Shown piece after piece: positions 46,238 through 58,119 of a DNA stretch of 64,000 nt. The stretch is from contig NC_057924.1 in NCBI RefSeq assembly GCF_018873765.1, forward strand, positions 17,727,542 to 17,791,541, given 5' to 3'. The first letter of the stretch is position 1, and each line of letters opens with the position of its first letter. This DNA is from Telopea speciosissima. Its lineage: Eukaryota; Streptophyta; Magnoliopsida; Proteales; Proteaceae. The translations under genes and the position numbers were made by a program. Below the pieces are notes generated by a model that saw only the letters and a list, made by a program, of their open reading frames with translations, ran no database searches and was not told the DNA's origin.

Positions 46238-46248
46238 AGTTATATATG
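46238..46248 (-). promoter_or_regulatory. TATA box of the glutaredoxin gene
   Basis: The minus strand reads CATATATAACT, about 150 bases before the chosen ATG. Confidence 0.6.
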
Positions 46249-46314
46249 AGAAGGGTCACAGGCAGGGGAGAGTGGGGTGGGCTGGCGATAGAGCCTAGAG
46301 GTGGACGAGTCCCA

Positions 46315-46377
46315 CGTCAACGGCAGGTGGGCATAATTACGCGTCAGATTTGCGGTGGGTAATGTCTCATTGCGTCA
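46315..46377 (-). promoter_or_regulatory. Three TGACG cores (as-1-like) in the glutaredoxin promoter
   Basis: The minus strand has TGACG at 46377-46373 (CTGACGCAA), 46346-46342 (CTGACGCGTAA) and 46319-46315 (GTTGACGTGG, which also contains the W-box core TTGAC). They lie 70-140 bases upstream of the TATA box. TGA bZIP factors bind TGACG, and the Arabidopsis GRX480 promoter is known to use as-1-like sites, so this fits salicylic-acid or oxidative control. Confidence 0.65.
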
Positions 46378-46499
46378 GCTCTTTCTCTTTGGTTACGTAC
46401 CTATGATCTAGACCCTCCCTCCTTTTTCTTCTTCTTTATTTTCTTTCCTTCTTTTTTTTGTTATGACCAACTAATCTAGTTACTATGCAAAGAATTAGG

Positions 46500-46935
46500 G
46501 AAAAAGTTTTTCTCTAATCGGTCGGGCCGGGCCAGTTTTGGTCGGGTCTAATCGATCTTCCCCATTTTAAGATCTTGCATCCTGATCGATCAGTTTAAGT
46601 ATTCAGTCCTCATAGGCTAAGCATGGTTCCATTTATGAATGATCGAACTATCAATAATCGGGCTAAAAGGTCCTCCGAACAAGCTTTAAACAGAATATAT
46701 ATGTGCTTTAAACGGGTCTTAAAATGTGTCGAATAGAGTAAACAAGCTCTAAGTGGGCTCTAAACTGGCTTTGAACGTGTACTAATCGGTTGGGTACCCG
46801 TCAGGTAGCACCCTTGCACCAGGAACGATTGAATGTTAATCGGGCCAGGCTTGAGTCTAACACGTTTAATTAATGTATTAAGCGGGTTCCAGCTTTTCAT
46901 GGTCGGGACTATCGGTGTGGGCCTGACATTGACAT
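46500..46935. mobile_element. Decayed hAT-like foldback element
   Basis: CGGTCGGGCCGGGCCAG on the left, AATCGGGCCAGGC and GACATTGACATCCCT on the right, the latter like a hAT terminus. The left end is not recognisable and no TSD is found. Confidence 0.35.
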
Positions 46936-46967
46936 CCCTTCAAAAACCTTAGTTTATTATAAGAAAA

Positions 46968-47170
46968 GGGAAAAAGAACGCTACTTGGGCACGTGCGATA
47001 CGCTGCCCTTGCGCCCAGACACAAGGACAGGCAAAATGATCGCCACACCCTGGGGAAATTCCACCTTTCCATGGGGGCGTTGTAGTGTATAATATACAAT
47101 TCTTCATTCCCATCCAACGGTTGTAGACACAATCATGCATCATACACGATCGTGCATGAAACTTTTTCCC
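46968..47170. mobile_element. Foldback MITE (GGGAAAAAG ends), 203 bp
   Basis: GGGAAAAAGAACGCTACTTGG at the left faces CATGAAACTTTTTCCC at the right. The core GCAAAATGATCGCCACACCC is shared with 59370-59567. No convincing TSD, so the edges may have decayed. Confidence 0.65.
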
Positions 47171-48006
47171 ATAATGCTATAAAATAGTAACAATAATAAT
47201 GGCAAGGGTTAAGCCCCACCCAATTCAAGCCCATGACTCCATGGTATTGGAGGTTTTTTTTTGGGGAGGGAAATGGTGACAAATGGCAATAGAATCAATG
47301 ATGTCATAGTCTTAAGATTGATCTTTTAAGAGGAATGACATCATGAACCGTAATCAAACAACCTGAATAACCCTTTTTTTTTGTAATTAAATTAATTTAA
47401 TTCGTTTTGCTTAATGATCCCTTAATCTTCGGTTTAACGGCAAGGCAAACAGCTTCCAACTAATATTTTTGGATATGGTTGTATGACTAATTAAGAATGG
47501 GTCACGTCGTCACAGCATCATCAGATGCTTACCGTACCTGCCTTGATGTGCTTCTTCATCTAGCTAAGCATCTCCAGGGTTTCTTAAAGTCTGCAAAACG
47601 CCATTCACCCTTTTATTTGCCCACTTGTCCTAAATTTTATTCTGTTTTATCCATGTTTCTTTATTATATTACACCAATAAGCTAACCCTAATCCTAATCC
47701 ATTATAAAATATTTTATGATAATTGCAAAAAATAAAGGCAGAATTTTCTAATGGTCGGTAGACTATTGCACTTGGAAGTGAATAGTGCATTGAAGCCATC
47801 CTATCAGGAGGTCTTGGGTTCAAGCCTCTTAGTCGTCCCTCACTTTCTAAATAATCTGATTTCGCACATAACATAACTAAAAGAAATTGACTTGTTAAAT
47901 GATAAATCCGACCATTATGGTTGGCTTTTATCTAGATTGGTTCATGGGTTGGTTTAATGGTCTAGTTTTGGTTATCTATTTGAATGTGAGGTAAAGATTC
48001 TTCAAG
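47171..48006. other. Non-coding; possible tRNA-derived SINE near 47740-47850
   Basis: 47807-47835 contains GGTCTTGGGTTCAAGCCTC, similar to a pol III B box, about 60 bases after a weak A-box-like word (GGTCGGTAGACT). No TSD or poly(A) tail is clear. The rest is plain AT-rich sequence. Confidence 0.3.
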
Positions 48007-48515
48007 TGTTGGAACTTCCAAGAAAGTGGAAGTGGTTTGGGTGGTTGAAGATATTATCTTTGGTGGAGTCTTCTAAGAGTCTCTTTGGAAGAAGTGTGAG
48101 TAAGCTTTCTCTAAGGAGAGAGAAAGTCAGATCTTCTCCAACAAGTTAGAGGAGAGAGAATTAATAGGTTTTCTCTTAGGAGAGAGAAAAAACTAAGAAG
48201 AATAAAGTGAGGAGATAAAAAAGTGTAGAGAAACCAAGGGAGAAAGAATGAAGAGAGAAAGAGGAGACTGTATAAGGAATTTGGGTTTGGGTATCAAATT
48301 GTAAGGTTGTACTATTTGTTTTTTCTTCTCTTGTTCTTAGTAGAAGATCGAATCACTCTGTGGATGTAGGCGATATTTTTGAATCACATAAATCTCTTGT
48401 ATCCTGTGTGATTGTTTTTTTTTTTTCCCCCTCTTCTTTTTGTTTGTTTTTGTTGATCTTACAAATACCATTTTTGTCGGTACATTGGAAGAGAAGGTTG
48501 TTTCTCAACCCTAAC
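48007..48515 (+). mobile_element. Copia-type LTR remnant
   Basis: Starts TGTTGGAACTTCCAAGAAAG and contains GTGGATGTAGGCGATATTTTT followed by AATCACATAAATCTCTTG, the word order typical of many plant copia LTRs (GTGGACGTAGGC ... ACCACGTAAATC). No primer site, coding sequence or second LTR near, so a solo or truncated LTR. No TSD found. Confidence 0.55.
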
Positions 48516-50294
48516 ATATTAGACACCTAAGGGATGGTTTATAGGCACTCGCTAAATTTTAGACTCATAGTCAATCATGGACTGAGTCTCCACACACCAA
48601 TGGTCAAGGGAGAATCTCTTGCCCACGGTCATCAGTATTGTAGATGACCAAGGAAAATAATAATTTCGAAATCATCCATCGGGGGTGACAGTTTGTTGCT
48701 TATGGTCACATCATCATTGGGCGAGAGATTCTTTCCACTTGACTGGCGGAGGAAAAACTTTACCTTCAATTATTTACTCCATCTATTGGCATCCATTTCT
48801 ATGCATACCCATGGTATTAAATACAATAACTATCAAATCTCTTTTGATTTTCAATGCTTTGTTTTGTCACATGGTTTATTCTATTTAGGTTGGAACTTGA
48901 CATGAACAGGGACCTGGGATTTACTTGTCCACAAAATTTCAAATCAATCTGATTACCATATGACAGAAGTAGATGACTTCGGACCAAAATTTAATTATGT
49001 GGGCCACCAAGCTAGAAAATCTTCTCCCAAAAATTAATACAAATTTGTACATAGGTTGGAAACTAGAAGAGAAAAATGTTTTACAGAAATATAACACAAA
49101 AGTTTGGAAAACAACATCTATTTCATAAGTTAGGACACTACTTTCCTAAAATATTTATAACATCTTGATCATTGTGTTCTTGGCACCCATAGAGGACTCC
49201 ATCCCCATAAAATGACTGAATTTTCCCTCAGTCAATCATACTCAAATGTACATATTAATCGTGTAAAAAAATCAAAATAATAAATATAAAATAAAATTTA
49301 TAAATAATAATTATCTTTTCATAAAATATTTTATGGCAAAAAAAAATAAAATACAACCTTAAAGAAAATCTCCACCAAAAGTACATTTTCTACATAAACC
49401 ACACCTCATGGATTTTCCCCCCCTCCTTTGAATAGAACTCGCGGAGTGAGAATTGAAGAAACGCGTAGTACCAAAAAGGATTTTCGTACAAGGTTTTAAG
49501 TACCAGTATTAGATTGGCCATATCGGCCAATTCATATTGTCATGGTCATGACTAATACCAATACTTAGGAGGAAAAAGAAAAACAAAACTTTTGAGGTTA
49601 AAATAAGGACAAAGTATATCCCTCAATCGCCTTCAAAACTTCAATAACCATGTGAGCTGTGGTGTATTTGAGCTTGAGATTTTGGATGCCAATTCCATGT
49701 TTGATTGCTTCACTTCCTTTTTAGTCTCTTTCATGATTCAGCCCTAGTGGCAGCGACGTCTTGACCTCATTAAGTTCATTATTTTTCTTCCTCCAAAATG
49801 TTATTTCCAATTCACACTAGAAAGAGTAAATGACATTATAAACTCCCCCACCCCTTATAATTGAAGGAACGGAATATCCTTCTCCGATCCAATCAAAGGG
49901 TGTGGACTAAGAAATTTATTTTCTTAGCATCCAAACATAGCCTAAAAAAAATTATAAATGATTCATAAAGAAAAGTGGGTTGAATCCAGCTCATCAAATT
50001 ATCTTGACAAATTGATGGAAAACCTATCATGAAATTGGAGTAAGATTTTTTCCCCTTTTTTGATAAGGAAAGAAAAAGAAGCAAGGGATGGAAATAGCAA
50101 AAATTAGAACCTAGCAGCTAAACATAACCTTTCCAATGTTTACTATTGGAAAATAATCTTCAAGCGGTCTAGGAAGCTTTCAACATGGCCCGCTACCTCT
50201 TATTTTATCACATGAATAGATGATGTTGCTATTCCAACCGTCGTCAAATGGATAGAACACAGCTTAGGTTAACATGTCATATTTTAGAATCTAA
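48516..50294. other. Non-coding, no gene seen
   Basis: AT-rich sequence. 49490-49570 carries TACCAGTATTAG and ATATCGGCCAA words that recall old foldback elements. Nothing firm. Confidence 0.4.
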
Positions 50295-50303
50295 TTTAAA
50301 CAA

Positions 50304-50439
50304 GGGAGAATGTTCTCTGTGCCGCAGCACAGGCTGTGCCCAGGCACATGGGCAGCCTGTGCAGGGGGGTAGGGTGGTCATTGCGCCCACCCCATGTGCT
50401 TGGGTGCAGCCTGCACTGCGGCACAGAGAACAGCGCCCC
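50304..50439. mobile_element. Mutator-like MITE, 136 bp, perfect TSD
   Basis: Starts GGGAGAATGTTCTCTGTGCC and ends GCACAGAGAACAGCGCCCC; the arms GTTCTCTGTGCCGCAG/CTGCGGCACAGAGAAC are a perfect inverted repeat. TTTAAACAA at 50295-50303 and 50440-50448 is a perfect 9-bp TSD. Related to 16346-16490. Confidence 0.9.
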
Positions 50440-50448
50440 TTTAAACAA

Positions 50449-52380
50449 ATATACTCCCCATATATTTCTATGTTTACCACTTTTTTTAAGTCTTTCTTAA
50501 TCTTAATTTTTCAAAGATCTATTTTGCTATTGGCAAACTTTGATTAAGGTTGAAATTTGATATGTGAATAAGAGACCTTGGGATCTGTTAATCCACAAAA
50601 TTTGGGTCCAAGTAATTTGTCGTGTAGTAGATATTTAGGTCACCCTAAAAAACCTTCCTATGTGAACGCCATTAAACATGGCTTCTTTTATTCTAATCAC
50701 AATTACCACAATAAGGAAAAATATTTGAAAAAATTAAGTCAATTGTGAAAAACTTCCATGCAAAGCAAATTCAAAGTACCAAATATTACACATGAAAGCT
50801 TAGGGCCGAGGTGTCTTTCTGTTGTCCACATCATCATCTATTCCTGTTTCCTCTACACATAGTTTGCAAATTTCGCTTTTTCTTTCTTTCATATTAGAAG
50901 CTGATAGAGGTTTCGGATTTGCAACAAAAGACCAAAGATTAAGTCTAAGCAGCTTCAAGACTCCAAAATGGGTATATGTCATATTCATAAGGATCAAGAT
51001 CAATACAAGAATTAAATTCGTTTCATTCCAATCAAATTGATAGCTTAAGCCAAAGATGAAAATATTTAAATAATTTTAAACAATCTTAATAAAAATTAAT
51101 TTTCGGGTGGGGAGATGCAACTCTGATAGAGGTGGGAACTGTCAATGCAAGGTTCTTGGTTCTATCTCTATCTTTATCTTTGTCCTAAGCACTTATCTTT
51201 GTCCTAAGCACTTAGATGTGACAACTCAGAAGTCAAGTGCTTTACGGATTTTTTTTTCTTCTCCAAAGACAATAAAACTCTTGAGATTGAAAGCATTTTG
51301 TTGAGATCTCACTCTTAAATGCTAGTTGTTAAGGAGAGGGTGCTCAAATCCTTGTAAGTCTTTCACATCGAGGTGCTTGAACACACGTGTAGATTAAAAT
51401 CTTCCCCGATGAATTTTGTCTCAATACATTCTTTATGATACTATGAATCTATTCCATTTTGTCTCAAGACTAAGATCTTCCCAGATGGATTTTGTCTCAA
51501 TACATTGTTTAGACTAACCTTAAATGGTCAAGATTCTGGGAATGTTTGTTCCCTTCGGCTCTCTGGCGGCCTCTTGTATATATGTGATTTGATTCTTTTC
51601 ATTAGTGGATGATAAAATTTAGCTTGTTTAACTCAACAAAAAGAGAAATATTTGAAACTAATTACAAAATAAATAATGAACATGATGAGTCTTATGATTA
51701 AGGTAGATCCATAAATTAGACAATATGTCATGTCTAAAGAACTTAGAGAAAGAATCTAATTCATAGTGGATATAATGTCATCATAAGCATGCTTTTAAAA
51801 AGTGGAATCAAATCGTTGATTCTATTCAACAACCTCTATCGATATTGATCCAAATCAGGGTTTCAGTAGTCAATATCGTATTGATCTGTATCAATACCGA
51901 GCCAAATCAGTTTTGATACACCACGAATCGATTGATTTGGACCATCCGATACCAATTCCTCAAACCATGGATGGTATGGCATGGTACATGTCATGCTATT
52001 TTTACATGGTCAAAAGAGGAAAAACACTTTCTCAATCATTCATATTAGGAATCATTCTTCTTCTACATTTATAGAGTTAAAATCGTTTTTGAATGGCTTT
52101 TCCGTAATGCAAAGGCAACTAACTGTTGTCACTCGTTTTGAATACCAAATTAAGAATTTTTTGGGGATTGAGATTTGAGAAAGGTTGAGATAAATGCATG
52201 AAACATACATGGTTGGCTTCATTTGCATCAGATGACATAATAGTGGGACCCACCAAAGATTTTATAATGCAAATTCCCTCATTGATTGGGCATCAACAGC
52301 CCAAACACAAAAGGACAAAAAACCTGATGACATCAGCAGAATCGATAGAGAGTCGAGGGAGTGACATCAGCATGTGGGGC
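50449..52380. other. Non-coding, no recognised gene
   Basis: Minus frame 51003-50800 contains EICKLCVEETG, a Cys pair that recalls a zinc finger, but it is too short to assign. 51830-51975 holds repeated CAATATCGTATTGATC and CCAAATCA words, probably an old foldback element. Confidence 0.35.
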
Positions 52381-52386
52381 TTTCAC

Positions 52387-52901
52387 CACGTGTCATCTAA
52401 TTAATGTAGTTATTGTCTACTACCCTACATCAGCGGCTAATGGAGTAAAACCCCTCCACCACCTCTCTTCCTCTTATCAGTGGTTGCAATTTCAGATGCC
52501 AATACCCAACAAGATTAACGACATGACCTCTCATTCTCTCTTCCACGTGGCACATTATACACCATCCATGTCCCCACCCCATGATGATAAGATGACACGA
52601 CCCTCATATCTAGTAAATCAGTGCCACGTAAGTCTCCAAAATGAATTTTTTTGTCCCAGTTTGTCTCCAGTCTATTCTTTTTACCACGTTTTCCAGTCCT
52701 CTAAAACACAAAATAATAATAATAATATATGGTATAAACACATGCACGCGGTAGACACATGGTGGTGGGTGGTGACTGGTGAGTCGTTAAGGTGAGGCGA
52801 CTGGAAGGTAACTGGAAAGAAAATTTAGAAAAAAAAAAAAAAAAAAAAAAAAAGCCGCGGGAAGAAAATAGGAATACTCAAGTCAAATTAAAGTACACGT
52901 G
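52387..52901. promoter_or_regulatory. Cluster of three CACGTG G-boxes
   Basis: CACGTG at 52387-52392, 52544-52549 and 52896-52901, with further ACGT words between (CCACGTAAG near 52624, CCACGTTTT near 52685). No adjacent gene can be seen, so a promoter role is only possible. Confidence 0.35.
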
Positions 52902-53060
52902 TAGGGTTGTAAGAGTAAGGTATACTAAAACCTAACCATAACCGCCCACCTATGATTATTATTATTTTTTTAAATTATCTCTTTATAGATCCCTCGTGAC
53001 AAACGCTAGTGACTTTTTATCAAAAAAAATAAAAAAACAAACGCTGGTGACTTGACATTG

Positions 53061-53062
<2 letters not shown>

Positions 53063-53091
<29 letters not shown>
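53063..53091. repeat. (GA)n microsatellite
   Basis: Fourteen GA units; (CT)n on the other strand gives a low-complexity Ser/Leu frame. Confidence 0.9.
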
Positions 53092-54081
53092 TCACCTTGG
53101 AAGCACACCGAAGAAGAAGAAAATATCCAAATATTGTTTTCGCAATTGATCTGTGACAAATGGAGAAGAGTGGGCAAAGGACAAAAAGCTTTGAAGCGCA
53201 CCACCACCACCACCGCCAAGACGTCTTCTGCTTCTAGATAGATGGATTTATCATAAAATTAATTGAATTAATTCATCATAGAATGCAACAAATTCACCTT
53301 TCATGGGGGCTATATAGTTATTTCGCCCCCCTCGACTTGTGAGACATATTAGGTCATATGGGATTACCCTGTTCTTTCCGTTGATCGAGATATTCTTTGT
53401 TTCCTTCAATAAAACAATAAAGATTGATTGAAACATAAAAAAGTAGATCTATTTTTTAGGGATCAATATTATCTATTAGAATAATTTATTGTTCGACCAA
53501 TAAAATGAAATTTCTATGCTCCGTTCAAAAAAATACCCAATTGAAAATATATGTACGATTACCATAAATGATTCCTATTTAAAGATCTCAAATTGTTGTC
53601 TGGCGTGGACAATATACTCCTCTACAAAGAACTTTAAAGAACTAATTAACACTAATCATACTAAGTACCCTTAATACACCAAATACATGGATGGATATAA
53701 GTAGTTGAATGATAACATTTAATGAGAAATTCATAAAGTAAACTATCTATTATGGATAAAGCATGTAGATAGAATGAATTTTTTAGGTTGCCTATTCATT
53801 CATACGCGTCCAACATCAAACAAAGGAGAACAAAATACATAACACTGATAGATAACATGATAATCGTGAGGTATGGATGTTATTCAAAACCAAGGGGTGA
53901 AAATTGACCTAGTCTCATTTGCCATTGACTGCGTCATCCAGACTAGGGGTTGGTTCACAACTACTACCCTAGGAAATAGATTGTAAACACAGCTGAGCTT
54001 AAGCGCATGCACATACGTGCCAATAAAAGGGTCCCCATACATGCCGAAGAGTACAATGCTACATTGTCCACGCGTGTCGAC
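53092..54081. other. Non-coding, no gene seen
   Basis: AT-rich sequence without recognisable frames or element ends. Confidence 0.4.
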
Positions 54082-54256
54082 ACGCTGCCACAACCTACTT
54101 TCAAACAGACTTGCCAGATAGGCAATGGTCTGATGGATCAACGAGTGGAGCTTCGATTGACGGCAACAAGACCACCAGAATCGCTGCCATAGCCTACTTT
54201 CGAACAGATCTACAAGGGTCTACTAGATCGGCGAGTGGAGCATTGTCCGACGACCG
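54082..54256 (+). repeat. Two degenerate tandem copies of a ~95-bp unit
   Basis: ACGCTGCCACAACCTACTTTC at 54082 and TCGCTGCCATAGCCTACTTTC at 54181; each continues with GAACAGA, a GATCnnCGAGTGGAGC block and GACGGC or GACGAC. About 75 percent alike by eye. Confidence 0.7.
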
Positions 54257-54274
54257 CACTAGGGTTGGTACAGA

Positions 54275-54691
54275 TTAAACAGCCGTTGGAACATTCAAGC
54301 CGGAGTTGGCATCACCTATAAACACACAAAAAGAGAGAAACGAAAAAACTCTCTTAATTGGGGGCCTCGCAGTGCAGTCCACAAAGAACCCAATAACTGA
54401 GACAGTCATATGGATCATAGAACCGGGGGTTGTTTGCCGATAATGGCAGAGAACCCTAAACAACCACACAGCAGGGAGCTTTAGGGGAGGGGTCCAGAAA
54501 CCGGCAGCATCACTTATAAGGTTAGGGGTGTGGAGGTGGTGGATCCTATTGGGGATGACGGAGAGGGCGTCTAGAAGGCAGCGGAACTGGGCTGCTTGAG
54601 AGTGGGTGTCGCCGTAGGGGAGACTCAGATGGCTGAGCAAGCGCATCAGCTTCTGGAAAAGGCAACCGCAGATCTTGAGGACGGTGGCCAT
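54275..54691 (-). CDS. Unrecognised frame, possible gene fragment
   Basis: 138 codons on the minus strand from MATVLKICGCLFQKL. The first 55 residues (LMRLLSHLSLPYGD, FRCLLDALSVIP) look like real protein, helical and without low complexity, and then AACCTTATAA/GTGATG near 54513 could be a splice donor. After that the frame looks random. It may be the first exon of a gene or a captured exon; I do not recognise the family and see no following exon. Confidence 0.3.
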   Translation of the reverse strand: MATVLKICGCLFQKLMRLLSHLSLPYGDTHSQAAQFRCLLDALSVIPNRIHHLHTPNLISDAAGFWTPPLKLPAVWLFRVLCHYRQTTPGSMIHMTVSVIGFFVDCTARPPIKRVFSFLSFCVFIGDANSGLNVPTAV

Positions 54692-54952
54692 AAGGGTGGA
54701 AGAGGGCTAGAAGAAGACCGGAGCGGCGACAGTGGAAAGGTAAGGAACAGTTAAGGGGAAATAGGAAAAGAAAGAAAATTAAAAAAAAAGAAAACAAACA
54801 AACTTCACACCACTGGGGCAAAGACGATCAGGCCACAGGGGCGGACAAGTAGCTACATCGTGAAGAAGAGACCATGAAAGGGCGTCGATGATATGGAAGA
54901 CGAAGTTCAGAGCAGTGCTAGGGTTGCCTCCATATCCAACTAGCTAAATGTG

Positions 54953-55083
54953 AGGGGGGTGAATGTTCATGTACGTGAGCGTACATGAACAATTCACAGC
55001 CGTTCAGATGGAACATTCCCACAGAATAGATTCCATCTAAATGACTGTGAGTTGTTCACGTATGTGAACATTCCCTGCACTCA
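54953..55083. mobile_element. Foldback MITE, 131 bp, perfect 9-bp TSD
   Basis: GGTGAATGTTCATGTACGTG faces CACGTATGTGAACATTCCC, with a second pair of arms TTCAGATGGAA/TTCCATCTAAA. CTAAATGTG flanks it at 54944-54952 and 55084-55092. The left arm itself contains a hairpin (TTCATGTACG...CGTACATGAA). Confidence 0.85.
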
Positions 55084-55092
55084 CTAAATGTG

Positions 55093-56110
55093 TGCTCAAT
55101 CCCCTTGACATTTTATCTAGACTTAACCCACCAAAAATCTGTTCCATCTCTTACCAAATTATTGATCAGTTCTATAGTGGTATCTAATATAGAATATCTA
55201 GCATTAGAAGTAAATCAATCATGCACAGAAACGTCATTTAAATATAGCTAAATCCATGTGGATATGTTTACCAAAATAAAAAACCATATGGAGTAGGGAA
55301 TTTGGACCACTACGTACCCTAAGATGTCTTAATGTCTAAACAGACACTGGTGAATGTGAATCAACTATTATATAGTTTGAAACATGATGACTTGAGTCTG
55401 TGTAAACAATTGCAACTTGTTATTATGAAAGATGCTTACAACAGGTCCCTTATAATCAAAATTTAATAAAACATAACTTTTTATATCTAATAATAGGTTA
55501 AGGATTGGTTCCATAGTTTATGAGGAAATGGACTGAATTTTCCTTCTCCAATGGTGAAGGAATTCTTCCTTTAACATGGGAATCGTACTGTCTGCTAATT
55601 TGTCAAAGTGGAAAATAGTTTTGACTTTGTCTATTAGGGATGGGAGTGTAATGATGATTCAAGAATCCAATCCTGGAGTCATTGCACCGGTAGAGAAGAA
55701 ATTCTTTCTTTTTAGGAGTGAAAGAAAACTTTTGCCTAAATGGTATTTTTTCTTTCCGGTCAAAATATAGGGGAAATTTTTTGTAAAATGCCAGCTCAAA
55801 AATGAAAATGCATACCTTATCACATATCATTGTTCATGTGAGGGGGTGATATGTCATAAATACCCCTCATCTTTTTGTCAACTTCTAAATAGAATTTCCT
55901 TATTCGCTCAAAACTGCACTCAGGTAATGTAGGGCCGGAACCCTCTCCCAAAAATACATTAAAGGTTTTCATGTATCTGTAATTAGAAGATATAGTTTAT
56001 TAAATAAAATCTACCATCATACATGGAATCTCTTGACATTTGATCTAACATTGTTAAAATCTACCATCATACATCAAAATTGTTTTTAACAAAAAACATA
56101 AATTAAAAAA
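55093..56110. other. Non-coding, no gene seen
   Basis: AT-rich, no recognisable frames or repeats. Confidence 0.4.
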
Positions 56111-56290
56111 AAAAGAAAAAAGAATGAGTTCTTGTCTGGTAGTGTGGCTACTATGCTTGGGTGAGATTCAATCAATGCCCTTCTTTTGGTTTAACATATA
56201 GGGAACATGGAAGTCATTTTATAGGGAGGAGGAAAGAGAAACACTAGTGTGTAGGCACAGGTGCCACAGTCCCAAATAGGAAACTTTCTT
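56111..56290. mobile_element. Decayed MITE (GTTCTTGTCTGG family)
   Basis: GAGTTCTTGTCTGGTAGTGTGG at the left and GTGCCACAGTCCCAAATAGG at the right resemble 17731-17899 and 58120-58291. Edges approximate. Confidence 0.5.
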
Positions 56291-56323
56291 TCAAACAAAC
56301 AACCAAAAATTAAACTATTAAAT

Positions 56324-56324
<1 letters not shown>

Positions 56325-56367
<43 letters not shown>

Positions 56368-56466
56368 AATGGACCCCCCCCCTTCCCCCCCCCCCCCCCC
56401 CCCCCCCCCCCCTCTTACAATTTAACTTATTTTTACTTATTTTTTTTTTTTTTTCCCCCCCCCCCC
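56325..56466. repeat. Extreme poly(C)/poly(T) tract
   Basis: A run of 40 C (56325-56364), then short breaks (TCCAATGGA, TT, TCTTACAATT) between further C runs of 9 and about 28, a T16 run near 56439-56454 and a final C12. Confidence 0.95.
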
Positions 56467-58110
56467 GTGATTGGTTACCCCTATTGAAGACATTGGTCTA
56501 TCTTTTTATCCAGTCATTTGGAAATAAAATAATGATATGAGGAATAAACTTATCTTTGACCAAATGACTACCAATAGAAATATACTACAATGTAGTAATG
56601 CTTCATGAACACTCACGAACTCATCTACTACAACAATAAAACTTGAAATGTTAGACGGAAATGGAGGGGCTGAGTCATTTCACTAGTCACTCTCCTTAAG
56701 ACTATAGACATCTCTAATGGTACAATTCGAGTAATGTGAATCAGCCTCTAAGATGAAGCGGCTCCAATAGACCCTTTCAATAGTTGTTGCACACTCATTT
56801 ACTGTACCATGTCGAGACACATTTGAGTTGTGCTCAATCAACAAGAATTGGAGTATAAGAACACTTCTCAAAATAATAAAAATTGGAGGCAAAACCAAAG
56901 AGAATGTGGAATAATTAAAATAATACTCTAAAGTTTCTAAGACGTCATTGATTTACAGAGGAGAGATGCCCCTTAGAAATACCTATCCAAAAGGTCCCAA
57001 AAGATGTGTTTCTTTACAAGAGAAAATACAAAAAACACTAAATGTACTTCCGATGTCCAATGCATTCTGGACAATGTGCGATGCAAGATCTTTGACGTTG
57101 ATGATGCATCAGACGACAATCACCCGATGTTAATTAAACCTCATTCTTTTGGTAAAACGTAATGCGTGTCGATAAGGTTCCTAGCAAACCCTAACTAGAA
57201 CACACTCTAGACAATGTTCAACACTCAATAGTCGATGTCAAAAAATACCTTATCAAATGTAATGAAGGAATTTCTGGAAACAAATCTTACAGCAAGAAAA
57301 AAGAAGCCTCACACTAAGGCCTTGCCCAACCTGACCTGGTCCAAAAAGCTCGATCCATTAATATATTCAAGCTTCCACTAATATATATAAATCCAATAAT
57401 TTTTTCGATATATAGGGAATTTTTTTTTTCATCTTTCTCAGTATAAATAAAAATGATTATCAACATAAACCCATACAAGATTGATGGATGGCTGGATAAC
57501 ATTAATGTTGGGAAATTACTTAAGATTTTCTATTATTAAAGAAGGGATTTTCTTATTGACACTGTTCAAGGTATCAAATTATTTATGACTTTGTTATTTA
57601 ATTTGCCCTTTTTCTATGACATAAATTTTTTTTTTCAATAAAGGTAATAATGTCATTTTGCATGTATGTTCAAAAAAAGTGCATGACTTTTTTTTTTTGG
57701 TAAAGATAAAAAAAAATGTATGACAATGACATAATGTTTTACCATTTTCAATTTATTTATGAAAATTCTTTTATATATCTATTTTAAAAATCTTTTAAAA
57801 ATAAAACAAGGGATAATTAAAAGAAGGTGTCAAGTTCTAAATATACCTATAAAGGTGTCATTCAGACACTCCCATTAAAGAATGTTACTTGCTTGTGTGG
57901 CTCTTGTGCTTAGATATAGTAGTGTGTGAAATTAGCACTCTACCTCCAATAAAATAAAAAATCTCATCTATATTGATACCCTTACATGGGCACTCATTTA
58001 ATCCATACTAGTTCATGAGTCAAGACCAATCAGCTATCTCTTACCCTAAAAAACAAACAAGGATCACAAAGCGGTAGTTGGAACACTCATCATTACTCTT
58101 ATTCAGTACA
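56467..58110. other. Non-coding, no gene seen
   Basis: AT-rich with several A and T runs. No protein-like frame. Confidence 0.4.
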
Positions 58111-58119
58111 TAAACCCAT

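Noticed and set aside
47740-47850. tRNA gene
   Set aside because: There is a B-box-like word, but no cloverleaf or acceptor stem can be folded; at most a SINE remnant.
50800-51003. Minus frame with CKLC, possible zinc-finger gene
   Set aside because: Only one Cys pair in 67 codons, no further ligands and no exon continuation.
52983-53219. Frame with Ser-Leu repeat
   Set aside because: It reads through the (GA)n microsatellite and has no other support.
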